Shown here in pieces: positions 26,140 through 34,651 of a stretch of 64,000 bases of DNA. This DNA comes from Leucobacter sp. OLIS6 (GTDB taxonomy: Bacteria; Actinomycetota; Actinomycetes; Actinomycetales; Microbacteriaceae). The first letter of the stretch is position 1. Each line of letters begins with the position of its first letter. Made by a program: the position numbers and the translations under genes. The notes below the pieces were generated by a model. It was not told the origin of the DNA. It saw only the letters and a program-made list of their open reading frames with translations, and ran no database searches. Location of the stretch: assembly GCF_002752355.1 (NCBI RefSeq), contig NZ_MRAV01000015.1, positions 1-64,000 on the forward strand. Reading direction: 5' to 3'.

Positions 26140-26913
26140 ATGGAGACACAGCCAAGCGACCTCGGGCTCATCGCCCGCGTCACCCACCTCAGCAAGCACT
26201 ACGGCTCGGGCGAGCACCGCGTGGTCGCCCTCGACGACGTCTCGATCGGGATCCGACGCGGTGAGTTCACCGCGATCATGGGTCCGTCCGGCTCGGGCAA
26301 GTCCACACTCATGCACGTCATGGCCGGCCTCGATACCGCGGACACCGACGGCGGCGGGCGCGTCTGGCTCGGGGATCAGGAGATCACCGGCATGCGCGAC
26401 GCCGAGCTCACGGTCCTGCGCCGACGCCGGGTCGGCTTCGTGTTTCAGGCGTTCAACCTGGTGCCGACGCTCGACGCGCAGGACAACATCACGCTCCCGT
26501 TCGAGCTCGACGGCCGTCGGCCGACGCGCGAGGAACGGGACTGGATCGACAGCATCGTCGACGCGCTCGGGCTGCGCGAGCGTCTCACCCATCGCCCGCA
26601 TCAGCTGTCCGGCGGACAGCAGCAGCGCGTCGCGATCGCGCGCGCTCTTGCACGCCGCCCCGACCTGCTGTTCGCTGACGAGCCGACCGGCGCGCTCGAC
26701 TCGCGCACCAGCCGCGAGGTGCTGGCGCTGCTGCGGGACGCGGCGCACCGTTCCGGTCAGAGCATCGCGATGGTCACGCACGATCCGATCGCGGCGAGCC
26801 ACGCCGACCGGATCCTGTTCCTCGCGGACGGCCGCATCGTCGACGATCGCGGCCCCATGAGCGCCGAGGACATCTCGCGCACGATGCTCGGCATGGAAGC
26901 GGTGGCGCGATGA
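26140..26913 (+). CDS. ABC transporter ATPase (MacB/LolD type)
   Basis: A 257-residue ATPase with Walker [11 protein letters not shown]-loop [10 protein letters not shown], signature LSGGQQQR, Walker [13 protein letters not shown] and the switch His in [13 protein letters not shown]. The sequence [19 protein letters not shown] is typical of the MacB/LolD exporter branch. It pairs with the FtsX-like permease that starts 4 bp inside its end. It should drive export or membrane extraction of a small molecule, peptide or lipid rather than import, since no binding protein is present. No membrane-fusion protein lies in this operon, unlike the second system at 47.9-52.7 kb. Confidence 0.9.
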   Translation: METQPSDLGLIARVTHLSKHYGSGEHRVVALDDVSIGIRRGEFTAIMGPSGSGKSTLMHVMAGLDTADTDGGGRVWLGDQEITGMRDAELTVLRRRRVGFVFQAFNLVPTLDAQDNITLPFELDGRRPTREERDWIDSIVDALGLRERLTHRPHQLSGGQQQRVAIARALARRPDLLFADEPTGALDSRTSREVLALLRDAAHRSGQSIAMVTHDPIAASHADRILFLADGRIVDDRGPMSAEDISRTMLGMEAVAR

Positions 26914-28325
26914 GCGGGCGCGGCTTCGGCGCGGCGGCCGGGGGTTCCGCCCGCGACCACGGTGCCACGATCGTCGTGGCGGCGCTCTCGGCGATGTTCG
27001 CGGCGACGCTGATCCAGACGGTCGGGATCCTGACCGCGGCGATCGATCCGCAGCTGGTCGAGGAATCGGGCACCATGCGGATGATGCTCTTCATCGTCGC
27101 GACCGTGTTCATCCTGATCGCGCTCTACGTCGGGTCGATCGTCACCGCCAACACGTTCTCCACGATCATCGCCGGGCGGGCGCGCACGATCGCGCTGCTG
27201 CGCCTCGTCGGGGCGAGCTCGCGCCGCGTGCGCTCGCGGGTGGCATTCGAAGGGCTCATGGTCGGCCTGATCGGCGCGGCGATCGGGTTCGCGGCCTCCT
27301 GGCTGCTCTGCACGGTCTTCGTCTCGGTCGCCCCGGGGCAGGGCTGGCTGCCGGCCGGGCACGACTACCCGCTGTTCGACCCGTTCGCGCTGGTCGGCGT
27401 CGCCGTGGTCGCGCTCACCACCTGGGTGTCGGCCTGGGTGGGTTCGCGGCGCGTGGGCGCGGTGTCGCCCATCGCGGCGACGGGGGCCTCGGTCGAGCTC
27501 GATCCCGAATCGGCGCAGCACCGCACCGGACGCACGGTGTTCTCGGTGATCCTGCTCGTGCTCGGCGCGGGCGTGCTGGCGCTCGGCGTGCTGGTCGGCC
27601 TGGTGTCGCCGCTCGGGCTGCTCGTCGCCTTCTTCGGCGGGCTCGCCTCGTTCACCGGCATCGCGATCGGGGCCCACTGGATCATGCCGCCACTGCTCCG
27701 CCTCTCGGGCCGACTGCTCGGGCGCGGGGTCACCGGCCGGCTCGCCGCGGCGAACGCGGTGCGGTTCCCCGAGCGGAGCGCCCGCGCCACGATCGGACTC
27801 GTGATCGGCGTGACGCTCGTCACGATGTTCGCGGTCGCGCTGCAGACCTACCAGCAGATGACCATGCAGGTGTTCGACGGCAACCCCGCGATGAAGGAGG
27901 CGCTCGAGAGCACCTTCGCGGTCACGATGGCGATCCTCACCGGTCTCGTCGGCTTCTCCGCGGTGATCGCGGCCGTGGGCATGGTGAACTCCCTCTCGCT
28001 CAGCGTGCTGCAGCGCACCCGCGAACTGGGCCTGCTGCGGGCCCTCGGATTCACCGGGCGTCAGGTACGCGGCACCATCACCGCCGAGAGCGCGCAGATG
28101 ACCTTCGCCGCACTCGTGTTCGGGCTGCTGCTCGGCACCTTCTACGGCTGGGTCGCCGCGCAGAGCATGCTCGGGCAGCAGGCGGGGCTCATGCCGCCGT
28201 CGATCCCGTGGGGCATGATCGCCGGGGTCGCGGTGTTCGGCGCGGTGCTCGCGATGATCGCCTCGGCCGCACCCGCGCGCCGCGCGATCCGCGTCTCGCC
28301 GGTCGCCGCGCTCGCGGTGGACTGA
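26910..28325 (+). CDS. FtsX-like ABC permease
   Basis: A 471-residue permease in two halves, each with FtsX-type helices. The first half contains AGRARTIALLRLVGASSRRVRSRV, and the second QRTRELGLLRALGFTGRQVRGTI (both quoted in part); these are the coupling-region motifs of FtsX/MacB permeases. The large MacB periplasmic domain is absent: the loops between helices are short. Its ATG overlaps the ATPase stop (ATGA). Substrate unknown; antibiotics or peptides are usual for such pairs. Confidence 0.87.
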   Translation: MSGRGFGAAAGGSARDHGATIVVAALSAMFAATLIQTVGILTAAIDPQLVEESGTMRMMLFIVATVFILIALYVGSIVTANTFSTIIAGRARTIALLRLVGASSRRVRSRVAFEGLMVGLIGAAIGFAASWLLCTVFVSVAPGQGWLPAGHDYPLFDPFALVGVAVVALTTWVSAWVGSRRVGAVSPIAATGASVELDPESAQHRTGRTVFSVILLVLGAGVLALGVLVGLVSPLGLLVAFFGGLASFTGIAIGAHWIMPPLLRLSGRLLGRGVTGRLAAANAVRFPERSARATIGLVIGVTLVTMFAVALQTYQQMTMQVFDGNPAMKEALESTFAVTMAILTGLVGFSAVIAAVGMVNSLSLSVLQRTRELGLLRALGFTGRQVRGTITAESAQMTFAALVFGLLLGTFYGWVAAQSMLGQQAGLMPPSIPWGMIAGVAVFGAVLAMIASAAPARRAIRVSPVAALAVD

Positions 28326-28423
28326 GCGGCCGCATCCGCGGGTCGGAAAACGGGTATCAGAGTGGACGAGGAAGGGGCTGAGCGATGATCGTGCCTCGGC
28401 TGCTGCTGGCCTGGAGCGCCGGA

Positions 28424-28429
28424 TACGAT
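28424..28429 (+). promoter_or_regulatory. -10 box TACGAT, leaderless start
   Basis: TACGAT followed by 6 nt and ATG 28436; this position lies inside the alternative longer frame that begins at ATG 28385. Confidence 0.4.
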
Positions 28430-28435
28430 GGGGGT

Positions 28436-28789
28436 ATGGATATTCTCAGGTCGATCCTCGTGGTGCTGCACATCGTCTGCTTCGGCGTGGTCATGGGCGG
28501 CGCGCTCGCCCAGCTGCCGGCCGTGCGCGAGGGTCGCGCGAAGATCTCGAACGGGCTGCTGCACGGCTCGCTCGGTCTGCTGGTCACGGGTCTGGCGCTC
28601 GTCGGCACCATCTACGGCCTCGGCGGTCACCCGAACAACATGAAGATCGGCGTGAAGCTCATCGTGCTGATCGGCCTCATCGTCCTGATCCTCGTGAACC
28701 GCAAGAAGCAGAAGATCTCGGGCGGCGTCCTCGGCGCGATCGCGGGCCTCGCGACGCTGAACGTCGCACTCGCGGTGCTCTGGCACTGA
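28436..28789 (+). CDS. Small four-helix membrane protein
   Basis: A 117-residue protein with four hydrophobic stretches (residues about 4-25, 39-58, 68-82, 95-113) joined by short basic loops such as VNRKKQK. I choose ATG 28436, preceded at 6 nt by a TACGAT -10 box, because it begins directly at the first helix. ATG 28385, with AAGGGG upstream, is a fair alternative that adds 17 residues. Similar short integral membrane proteins are common in actinobacteria and uncharacterised. The gene is separate from the ABC pair upstream by 110 bp. Confidence 0.72.
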   Translation: MDILRSILVVLHIVCFGVVMGGALAQLPAVREGRAKISNGLLHGSLGLLVTGLALVGTIYGLGGHPNNMKIGVKLIVLIGLIVLILVNRKKQKISGGVLGAIAGLATLNVALAVLWH

Positions 28790-28805
28790 GCCCGAGCGCT
28801 CCGGC

Positions 28806-28851
28806 AACGCGGAAGCCCCGCCGTCCCTCGGGACGGCGGGGCTTCCGCGTT
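28806..28851. terminator. Bidirectional terminator, 22-bp stem
   Basis: Perfect 22-bp arms (28806-28827 and 28830-28851) lie between convergent genes, ending in GTTGTT on the plus strand. One of the strongest hairpins in the window. Confidence 0.88.
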
Positions 28852-28864
28852 GTTCCGGTGCGGA

Positions 28865-30379
28865 TCAGCGCCAGCGAGCGCCCCACTCCTGGGACTCGCC
28901 CGCGCCGGTGCGCGTCTGGGGCACGCCGAGCGGGTTGTCGTCGCGCAGCGCCGCGGGCAGGAACGCCTGGGTGACGTTCTGGTAGGCGACCGGTCGTACG
29001 AAGCGCTGGATCGCGGCCGTGCCCACCGAAGTGCTCGAATCGTTCGAGGTGGCGGGCCACGGGCCGCCGTGCTGCATGGCCGGGGTGACGGCCACGCCGG
29101 TCGACCAGCCGTTGAAGAGCACACGGCCGACCTGCAGGCTCATCGCCTCGACCAGCGCGGCGATCGCCTCGGCGTTCGCGGAGCCCGCGCCCTCGGCCTC
29201 GCTCAGGTGCAGGGTCGCGGTGAGGTTGCCCTCGAAGAACTCGGGCAGCAGCGCTGCGAGGTCGGTGCCGGCGGGGACCTCGACGAGGATCGACAGTGGG
29301 CCGAACGCCTCGTGGATGAGGCGCTCGTGTCCGGCGCGGAAGTCGTCGAGGGACACGGCGACGATGGTCGGCGTGGCCCAGCCCTGACCGTCCGCGTCGA
29401 AGCGGACGCCGCCCTCGACGACGGGACGGACGCCGGGGGTGCCGAGGATCGTGTCCCGGCGCTCGGCGAAGCTCTTCGCGATGCGCGGGTCGAGCAGGCG
29501 GTGCTCGGGGATGCCCTGCGCCGCCGCCGCGATGGGCGCCTCGAGCGCTTCGACGGAGGGGACGAAGACGAAGCCGGGCTTGGTGCAGAGCTGGCCCGCC
29601 GAGCCGGAGACGCTCGTGACGAAGCCGCTCGCGATGTCGTCGCCGCGCTCGGCGATCGCTGCCTCGGTGACGAACACCGGGTTGACGCTGCCGAGCTCGC
29701 CGAAGAAGGGCACGGGTGCCGGCCGCGCGGCCGCGATGTCGGCGAGCAGGCGGCCGACGGCGATGGAGCCGGTGAACGCACCGCCCTTGACGCGGGGATC
29801 CTTGAGGATCGCGACGCCGGCCTCGCGGCCGTGCACGAGCTGGAAGGTGCCATCGGGCATGCCGGCCCCGGCGAGCGCTGCGCTGACGACGGCCGCAGTG
29901 GCGTCGGAGAGTTCGGGGTGCCCCGAGTGCGCCTTCACGATCAGCGGGCAGCCGGCCGCGAGGATCGCTGCCGAGTCGCCGCCGGCTACGGAGAAGGCGA
30001 AGGGGAAGTTCGAGGCCGAGAAGTTGATGATCGGGCCGAGCGGGCGCAGCACGCGGCGCACATCGGGGCGGACACCGAGGGCGAAGGCCCCGTCGGCCTC
30101 GTCGATGCGGGCGTCGAGGTGGACGCCGGTCACCAGGGTGTCGGCGAAGAGGCGCAGCTGGACCGCCGTGCGGGTGACCTCGCCGCTGAGGCGGGCCTCG
30201 GTGAGGCCGGTCTCGCGCATCGCGATCGCGACCAGATCCGCCTTGTTCGCCTCGAGCGCGTCGGCGACCGCGACGATGGCGCGGGCGCGATCCTCGGGAG
30301 CGACGGCGGCGTAGGCGGGAGCAGCGGCCGCGGCGCGCGCGACGACTGCCTCGAGCTCGGGGGAGAGGGTTTCGGTCAT
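28865..30379 (-). CDS. Aldehyde dehydrogenase, 2,5-dioxovalerate (oxoglutarate semialdehyde) type
   Basis: A 504-residue NAD(P)-dependent aldehyde dehydrogenase. The active-site Cys is in GQLCTKPGF and the general base Glu in FFGELGSVNP. The motifs NFSASNFPFAFSVAGGD and KAHSGHPELS are characteristic of the ketoglutarate semialdehyde dehydrogenase branch, which finishes oxidative pentose, uronate or hydroxyproline catabolism by making 2-oxoglutarate. No partner dehydratase or aldolase lies next to it, so the source pathway is unknown. It is transcribed alone, convergent with a small membrane protein. A near-palindrome with a CAATTG core at 30462-30473 may control it. Confidence 0.88.
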   Translation of the reverse strand: MTETLSPELEAVVARAAAAAPAYAAVAPEDRARAIVAVADALEANKADLVAIAMRETGLTEARLSGEVTRTAVQLRLFADTLVTGVHLDARIDEADGAFALGVRPDVRRVLRPLGPIINFSASNFPFAFSVAGGDSAAILAAGCPLIVKAHSGHPELSDATAAVVSAALAGAGMPDGTFQLVHGREAGVAILKDPRVKGGAFTGSIAVGRLLADIAAARPAPVPFFGELGSVNPVFVTEAAIAERGDDIASGFVTSVSGSAGQLCTKPGFVFVPSVEALEAPIAAAAQGIPEHRLLDPRIAKSFAERRDTILGTPGVRPVVEGGVRFDADGQGWATPTIVAVSLDDFRAGHERLIHEAFGPLSILVEVPAGTDLAALLPEFFEGNLTATLHLSEAEGAGSANAEAIAALVEAMSLQVGRVLFNGWSTGVAVTPAMQHGGPWPATSNDSSTSVGTAAIQRFVRPVAYQNVTQAFLPAALRDDNPLGVPQTRTGAGESQEWGARWR

Positions 30380-30461
30380 TGCTGGGTTCCTCCACGGGGT
30401 CTAGTCGACTGCGGCGTCTGGCGGGCGAGTTCGGAGCGCAGCACGGGCTGTGCTGTGGCAT

Positions 30462-30473
30462 GTGCAATTGTAC
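30462..30473. promoter_or_regulatory. Possible GntR-like operator of the aldehyde dehydrogenase
   Basis: GTGCAATTGTAC matches its reverse complement at 10 of 12 positions, centred on CAATTG. FCD-subfamily GntR operators often look like this; the regulator is not in the window. Confidence 0.35.
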
Positions 30474-30636
30474 TGCGAAGTTCTCGCGTGTGCGCGACTC
30501 GGCGCGCCCGCCGCCCAGTCTTCCAGCTTCGCCCGGAGGGCGGGGTGGCTGTTCTGACCTGCTCGCTCTCGGGTCGATGTGCATCGTGGGCGGATCGGCC
30601 GGCCTCGCGCGGGCTCGGAGTCGCACCTGCTGCTCG

Positions 30637-30642
30637 TATGAT
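30637..30642 (+). promoter_or_regulatory. -10 box TATGAT of the iron-box gene
   Basis: TATGAT lies 10 bp upstream of the iron box, so the box would cover the transcription start. Confidence 0.5.
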
Positions 30643-30652
30643 CGGACGATAG

Positions 30653-30671
30653 TTAGGTTAGGCTAAGTTAA
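30653..30671. promoter_or_regulatory. DtxR/IdeR iron box
   Basis: TTAGGTTAGGCTAAGTTAA matches the DtxR/IdeR consensus TTAGGTTAGGCTAACCTAA at 17 of 19 positions. It sits just downstream of a -10 box and 50 bp before GTG 30721, the usual place for iron-dependent repression. Confidence 0.85.
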
Positions 30672-30720
30672 TGAACGTCTGATCTTTCGGCTTCGGCCGC
30701 ACACGTTCGAAAGGTGCACT

Positions 30721-32613
30721 GTGTCCATCACTCCTCCGTCGAGACGCGGAGCCGGGAGGGCGCTCGGCGCCGTCGCCGCGCTCGCCCTGGCGATCCCCGG
30801 GGTCGCGCTGCTCGCGACGCCCGCCCCGGCCACCGCAGCCCCTGCCGCCGACCGCACGGTCCAGGGCCCGGGTGGCACTGCCTTCGGGGCGACCGCATCG
30901 CAGGCGCGGTGCGACATCAACGGGGACGGGGTGCCCGATCTCGCCGTCGGCACCTACGCGACCTTCGACACGAGCCCGGGAGCCACGGGCGCCTACGTAC
31001 TGCTCGGAGCGGGGACGCGGACGACCGTCGGCACGACCCGGGTCGAGAACGAGCGCCCCGTGCGGATCATCGACACAGCCCGCAACATGATGGGCGGTGT
31101 CGACGTGCGCTGCGCGGGCGACGTGAACGGCGACGGCATCGACGATCTCGTGGTGGTGGCGCAAGCGGTCGGCGCGTTCATCGTCTTCGGTTCGACCGAC
31201 TTCTCGGAAGTCCGTCTCGATTCGCTCGGCGACCGGGGTCGCACCGTGCTCGGATCGATCACCCGGGGCAACGGCGTCGGCGACATCGACGGGGACGGCC
31301 GCGACGAGGTCGCGGTCACCGACACGAGCGGCGTCGTCACGATCCTGCACGCCGAGCGGCTGCCGAACCAGTCGCAGCTCGCGGATGCGCCGGGCCCCCG
31401 GATCTCGGGGAAGGGGATCGACCTGGTCTCGGTGAGCCGCGCGGGCGATATGAACGGGGACGGACGCGAGGACCTCGCGGTCGGCGCCTCCTCTTGGAAG
31501 GCCCCCGGTGCGGAGCGCTTCGCGACGGGAGCCGTCTGGGTGATCACGGACTCGAGCGCCGATGTGCGAGTGGGTGCGGATCCGATCCCCGGGGTCCGGA
31601 TCGACGGGCCGCCGCGCGGCTACGACCTGCTCGGTACCGCGACAGTCGGACTCGGCGACATCGACGGTGACGGGTACGACGACCTGCTCATCGGCGGCGA
31701 ATCCGACGAGCCGAAGCCGGGCAGCGCGGTGGTCGTCACCGGTGGCCCCGACGGCGTCGACGTGCGGACGGACCCGCTCGCGACCGACGGACCGGCCGTG
31801 CGCGAGGCCGCTCCGCGGACGGGCGGGGCAACCGAGGCCTCCGCCACGGCGGCCGACGCTTCCGCGGCGGCGGCGCCCCGCGCGCGCGGCTGGTGGATCA
31901 ACGGCATGGCGTCCGGCGACCACTTCGGGCACGGCGTGGGCGCGGTCCGGATGCAGGGCTGGTCGATGTTGCTCGTCGGCGGCATGGACGGATCGCCCGA
32001 TCCCGCCCGAGAGGGCTCCGGCTACGCGGTGGCGGTGGATTCCCGCTTCCTCGCGGCGGGCAAGGCGACCGGTGCGAACCGCGTGCTCGAGACTTCCGGA
32101 CTGGCTTCGACGTCGGTCCCCGGGGTCGAGCTCATCGCCGGCGAGCGCGCCGGGCAGCGGCTCGGCCGGGCCTTCGCGGACCTCACCGACGACCCTGCGG
32201 GGAAGCGGGTCACCTTCGCCGTGGGCGCCCCGGCGATCTTCAGCGACAGCGAGGATCCCGCGGTGCGAATCCTGAGCCTCGACACCGTGGCCCCCGTGAA
32301 GCCGGACCCGAAGCCCACACCGACTCCGACCGTCACGCCGAAGCCGACGGTCGAGCCGAAGCCGACCACGAAACCGACCGGGAAGCCGACGACGGGAACC
32401 CCGGGCGGTGCCGGGGCGGGCTCCGACGGCGCGGGGTCCGCCGATGCCTCCGGCGAGGCGGGCGCGAAGCGGCCGCTCGCCGAGACCGGTGCGGAGTCCC
32501 GGCTCGGGCTGGTCTGGGCGGCGGCCGTCGCGGCGGGCCTCGGAGCCGTGGGGCTCGGATCCGCCGGGCTGGTCGCGGTGCGCAGGCGCCGTGCGACTCA
32601 CGAGGAAGGCTGA
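30721..32613 (+). CDS. Iron-box-controlled FG-GAP repeat surface protein with LAETG sorting signal
   Basis: A 630-residue exported protein. Residues 1-40 are a Sec signal peptide. The body carries at least five integrin-like FG-GAP repeats with calcium-binding loops: DINGDGVPDLAVG, DVNGDGIDDLVV, DIDGDGRDEVAV, DMNGDGREDLAVG and DIDGDGYDDLLIG. A Pro/Lys/Thr-rich wall-spanning segment (about 520-555) follows, then Gly/Ala/Ser linker, LAETG, a hydrophobic helix and a basic RRRR tail. This is a class E sortase signal, so the protein should be covalently attached to the wall. GTG 30721 has GAAAGG upstream. An iron box covers its promoter, so expression should rise under iron limitation. Ligand unknown; adhesion or haem/siderophore display are guesses. 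Confidence 0.88.
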   Translation: MSITPPSRRGAGRALGAVAALALAIPGVALLATPAPATAAPAADRTVQGPGGTAFGATASQARCDINGDGVPDLAVGTYATFDTSPGATGAYVLLGAGTRTTVGTTRVENERPVRIIDTARNMMGGVDVRCAGDVNGDGIDDLVVVAQAVGAFIVFGSTDFSEVRLDSLGDRGRTVLGSITRGNGVGDIDGDGRDEVAVTDTSGVVTILHAERLPNQSQLADAPGPRISGKGIDLVSVSRAGDMNGDGREDLAVGASSWKAPGAERFATGAVWVITDSSADVRVGADPIPGVRIDGPPRGYDLLGTATVGLGDIDGDGYDDLLIGGESDEPKPGSAVVVTGGPDGVDVRTDPLATDGPAVREAAPRTGGATEASATAADASAAAAPRARGWWINGMASGDHFGHGVGAVRMQGWSMLLVGGMDGSPDPAREGSGYAVAVDSRFLAAGKATGANRVLETSGLASTSVPGVELIAGERAGQRLGRAFADLTDDPAGKRVTFAVGAPAIFSDSEDPAVRILSLDTVAPVKPDPKPTPTPTVTPKPTVEPKPTTKPTGKPTTGTPGGAGAGSDGAGSADASGEAGAKRPLAETGAESRLGLVWAAAVAAGLGAVGLGSAGLVAVRRRRATHEEG

Positions 32614-32656
32614 TCCTGCTGCATCGCGACTTCGCGTGAGCGAGCAGACGCGCAGG

Positions 32657-32690
32657 GCGCGGCGGTCCGGTGCGAACCGGGCCGCCGCGC
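32657..32690. terminator. Bidirectional terminator
   Basis: A 15-bp stem with one G-T pair (32657-32671 with 32676-32690) and loop GCGA fills the end of the 77-bp convergent gap. Confidence 0.78.
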
Positions 32691-34448
32691 TCAGTCCTTG
32701 AGCGCGCGCTCCGAGATGCGCAGGTCGAGCCGGAAATCGACGGGCGCGTCCCCGAAGAGCAGCCGCCCGGCCGCCTGCGCGGACTCTTCGATCGCGCTCG
32801 CCACCGCCTCGGCGTGCGCGCGGGGTGCGTGCACGATCACTTCGTCGTGCAGGAAGAAGGCGAGGTGCGGGCGCGCCGAGAACACGGGTCCGGAGGCGGC
32901 CATCGGAGTCTCGCCGTGCACCGGATCGAACGCGAAGAGCCGCCGACGCAGCTCGCCCATCCAGGCGAGCGCCCACTCGGCGGCGGTGCCCTGCACGACG
33001 AAGTTGCGGGTGAACCTGCCGAACTCGCGGGCGATGCGGCGCGCGTGCTCCTCCTCGCGGCGTCCGGCTCCCGGCAGGCTCGCGGCGGCCTGCACGCCCT
33101 GCCACTCCTCGCCGGGCGGTGGGGAACTGCGACCGAGCCAGGTCGTCACGATGCCGCCCTGCTCGCCGATCGCTGCCGCGTCATCGACCAGCCGCATCGC
33201 CGCGGGGAACGCGCGGCGCAGCCGGGGGACCAGGCGGCCGCTGTCGCCGCTCGTGCCGCCGTACATCGCGCCGAGCACGGCGATCTTCGCGTCCTGCCGG
33301 GTGGCGACGGCCCCGCTCTCGACGATTCCCGCGTAGAGGTCGCGTCCGGCGCCCGCGGCGGCCATGGCGCGGTCGCCCGACATCGCCGCGAGAACCCGCG
33401 GTTCGAGCTGCGACACGTCGGCCGAGACGAGTAGGCAGCCGGGGTCGGCGCGCAGCGCGGGGCGCAGGCTGCGCGGGATCTGCAGCGCGCCCCCTCCGCT
33501 CGACGCCCACCGGCCCGTGACCACGCCGCCGGGCACGTAGACCGGACGGTACCGGCCGTCGCGCACCCACTCGTCGAGCCAGTTCCAGCCGTTCGCCGAG
33601 AGCAGGCGCGCGAGCTTCTTGTAGTGCAGGAGCGGCGGGATCGCGGGGTGCTCGTGCTCGGCGAGCTCCCAGCGCGATGTCGAGGACGCCTCGATGCCCG
33701 CAGCGCGCAGGGCGCGCAGCAGCTTCGGCGGGGAGTCGAGGCTCGCCGAGGGGTCGCCGAGCGCGGCGCGGACCTCTTCGCCGACGGCGAGGAGCGCCGC
33801 CGGCTTCGCGCCGGGAGCGGGCCGGGGGCCGAGCGCCTCGCTCAGGATGCGGTCGTGCTCCTCGGTGTCCCAGGGGACCCCGGCGGAGGTCAGCTCGACC
33901 GCGATGAGCGCGCCCACCGACTCGGCGGCGAGCAGCAGCGCGATGCGGTTCGGTTCTGCGGCGGAGTCGATGGCGGACCGCTGCCGGTCGAACTCGGCGA
34001 GCACCTCCGAAAGCGAGTCGGGCACCGTCGGACGGCGTGCGGACCCGGCCTCCAGCTCGAACAGTGCGGGCATCAGCGGAGCTCGCGGCTCTTCGACGGG
34101 GTCGGGCGCCACCGCCCACTGCGTCGCGGCGTGGAGGGCGGCCCGGTCGCGCACCAGTACCGAGTTGCGCAGGATCTGGTGGCAGAGCCGCAGATCGTGG
34201 CAGCGTTCGACGCGCACGCCTGCGGTCAGGAGCGCCGGATAGACGGCCGGGGTGTCGGCCCACACCCACCTGCGTGGCGCCTCGGCCTCGCGGGCGGCGA
34301 CGAAGTTCGCCAGGCCGTCCGCCGGGATGGGTATCTCGGGGGAGCGCCCGCCCGATTCGTCGAGTTCGACCGCCGCCAGGCCGCCCGGCGCGGTGCCGGA
34401 GCGTCCCACCGCGCACCAGCGCGGGGACGGGGATTCTCGTGGGGGCAT
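32691..34448 (-). CDS. Bifunctional 3'-5' exonuclease/PolA-like DNA polymerase
   Basis: A 585-residue actinobacterial family-A polymerase-like protein. The polymerase half is well conserved: motif A SADVSQLEPRVLA, motif B RQDAKIAVLGAMYGGT and motif C FLHDEVIVHAP. The N-terminal 150 residues occupy the place of the 3'-5' exonuclease domain but I do not see the usual acidic D-x-E pair, so proofreading is doubtful. Its length is normal for this actinobacterial family, which is distinct from housekeeping PolA. ATG 34448 is chosen over GTG 34478 because TACGGT lies exactly 7 nt upstream (leaderless). Its cellular role, probably repair, is not established. Confidence 0.85.
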   Translation of the reverse strand: MPPRESPSPRWCAVGRSGTAPGGLAAVELDESGGRSPEIPIPADGLANFVAAREAEAPRRWVWADTPAVYPALLTAGVRVERCHDLRLCHQILRNSVLVRDRAALHAATQWAVAPDPVEEPRAPLMPALFELEAGSARRPTVPDSLSEVLAEFDRQRSAIDSAAEPNRIALLLAAESVGALIAVELTSAGVPWDTEEHDRILSEALGPRPAPGAKPAALLAVGEEVRAALGDPSASLDSPPKLLRALRAAGIEASSTSRWELAEHEHPAIPPLLHYKKLARLLSANGWNWLDEWVRDGRYRPVYVPGGVVTGRWASSGGGALQIPRSLRPALRADPGCLLVSADVSQLEPRVLAAMSGDRAMAAAGAGRDLYAGIVESGAVATRQDAKIAVLGAMYGGTSGDSGRLVPRLRRAFPAAMRLVDDAAAIGEQGGIVTTWLGRSSPPPGEEWQGVQAAASLPGAGRREEEHARRIAREFGRFTRNFVVQGTAAEWALAWMGELRRRLFAFDPVHGETPMAASGPVFSARPHLAFFLHDEVIVHAPRAHAEAVASAIEESAQAAGRLLFGDAPVDFRLDLRISERALKD

Positions 34449-34455
34449 GTCGACC

Positions 34456-34461
34456 ACCGTA
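34456..34461 (-). promoter_or_regulatory. -10 box TACGGT, leaderless polymerase start
   Basis: Minus-strand TACGGT, 7 nt, then ATG 34448. Confidence 0.45.
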
Positions 34462-34507
34462 TCCCGCACCACCGACATCGGGTTCCGGTCGCACGCAGGC
34501 GTCAGCG

Positions 34508-34517
34508 CCCCCCCCCC
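34508..34517. repeat. Homopolymer tract of ten C
   Basis: Ten consecutive C residues 60 bp upstream of the polymerase gene start, next to interspersed palindrome copy A. It is intergenic, so slippage would alter spacing rather than a reading frame. Confidence 0.8.
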
Positions 34518-34518
34518 G

Positions 34519-34580
34519 CGGAGATCTGCAGCATTTCGGAGCGGATACGTCGGAGGAGTCCGAAATCGTGCGGATCTCCG
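34519..34580. repeat. Interspersed palindromic element, copy A
   Basis: Inverted arms 34519-34540 and 34559-34580 match at 19 of 22 positions and flank an 18-nt loop. The arm starts CGGAGATCTGC and ends ATTTCGGA, shared with copies B (38792-38852) and C (58453-58513). It lies between the agmatine deiminase terminator and the polymerase promoter. Confidence 0.85.
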
Positions 34581-34606
34581 GGCTCATAGCCACCGTGCAC
34601 GCAGAA

Positions 34607-34635
34607 GGCCCCGGATCCGCGAGGGATCCGGGGCC
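34607..34635 (-). terminator. Terminator after the agmatine deiminase gene
   Basis: GGCCCCGGATCC (34607-34618) pairs with 34624-34635 around GCGAG, 17 bp beyond the stop on the minus strand, followed there by CTTCT. Confidence 0.78.
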
Positions 34636-34651
34636 GTGCTTCGGACGGGGC

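Larger units (their letters stand above)
30380..30720. other. 341-bp divergent intergenic region
   Basis: This gap holds the promoter of the aldehyde dehydrogenase (minus) and that of the FG-GAP gene (plus). Visible elements: hairpin CAGCAC/GTGCTG at 30439-30455, the CAATTG-centred near-palindrome at 30462-30473, a TATGAT -10 box at 30637-30642, an iron box at 30653-30671 and a GAAAGG ribosome site at 30709-30714. No credible gene is seen between 30474 and 30636. Confidence 0.7.

Noticed and set aside
24133..26802. An 889-codon minus-strand frame opposite purH
   Set aside because: Antisense shadow of purH and the ABC ATPase; no domain, ribosome site or promoter is visible.
32691..34448. Housekeeping DNA polymerase I
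   Set aside because: It lacks the 5' nuclease domain and is far shorter than PolA; it matches the separate actinobacterial exonuclease/polymerase family.
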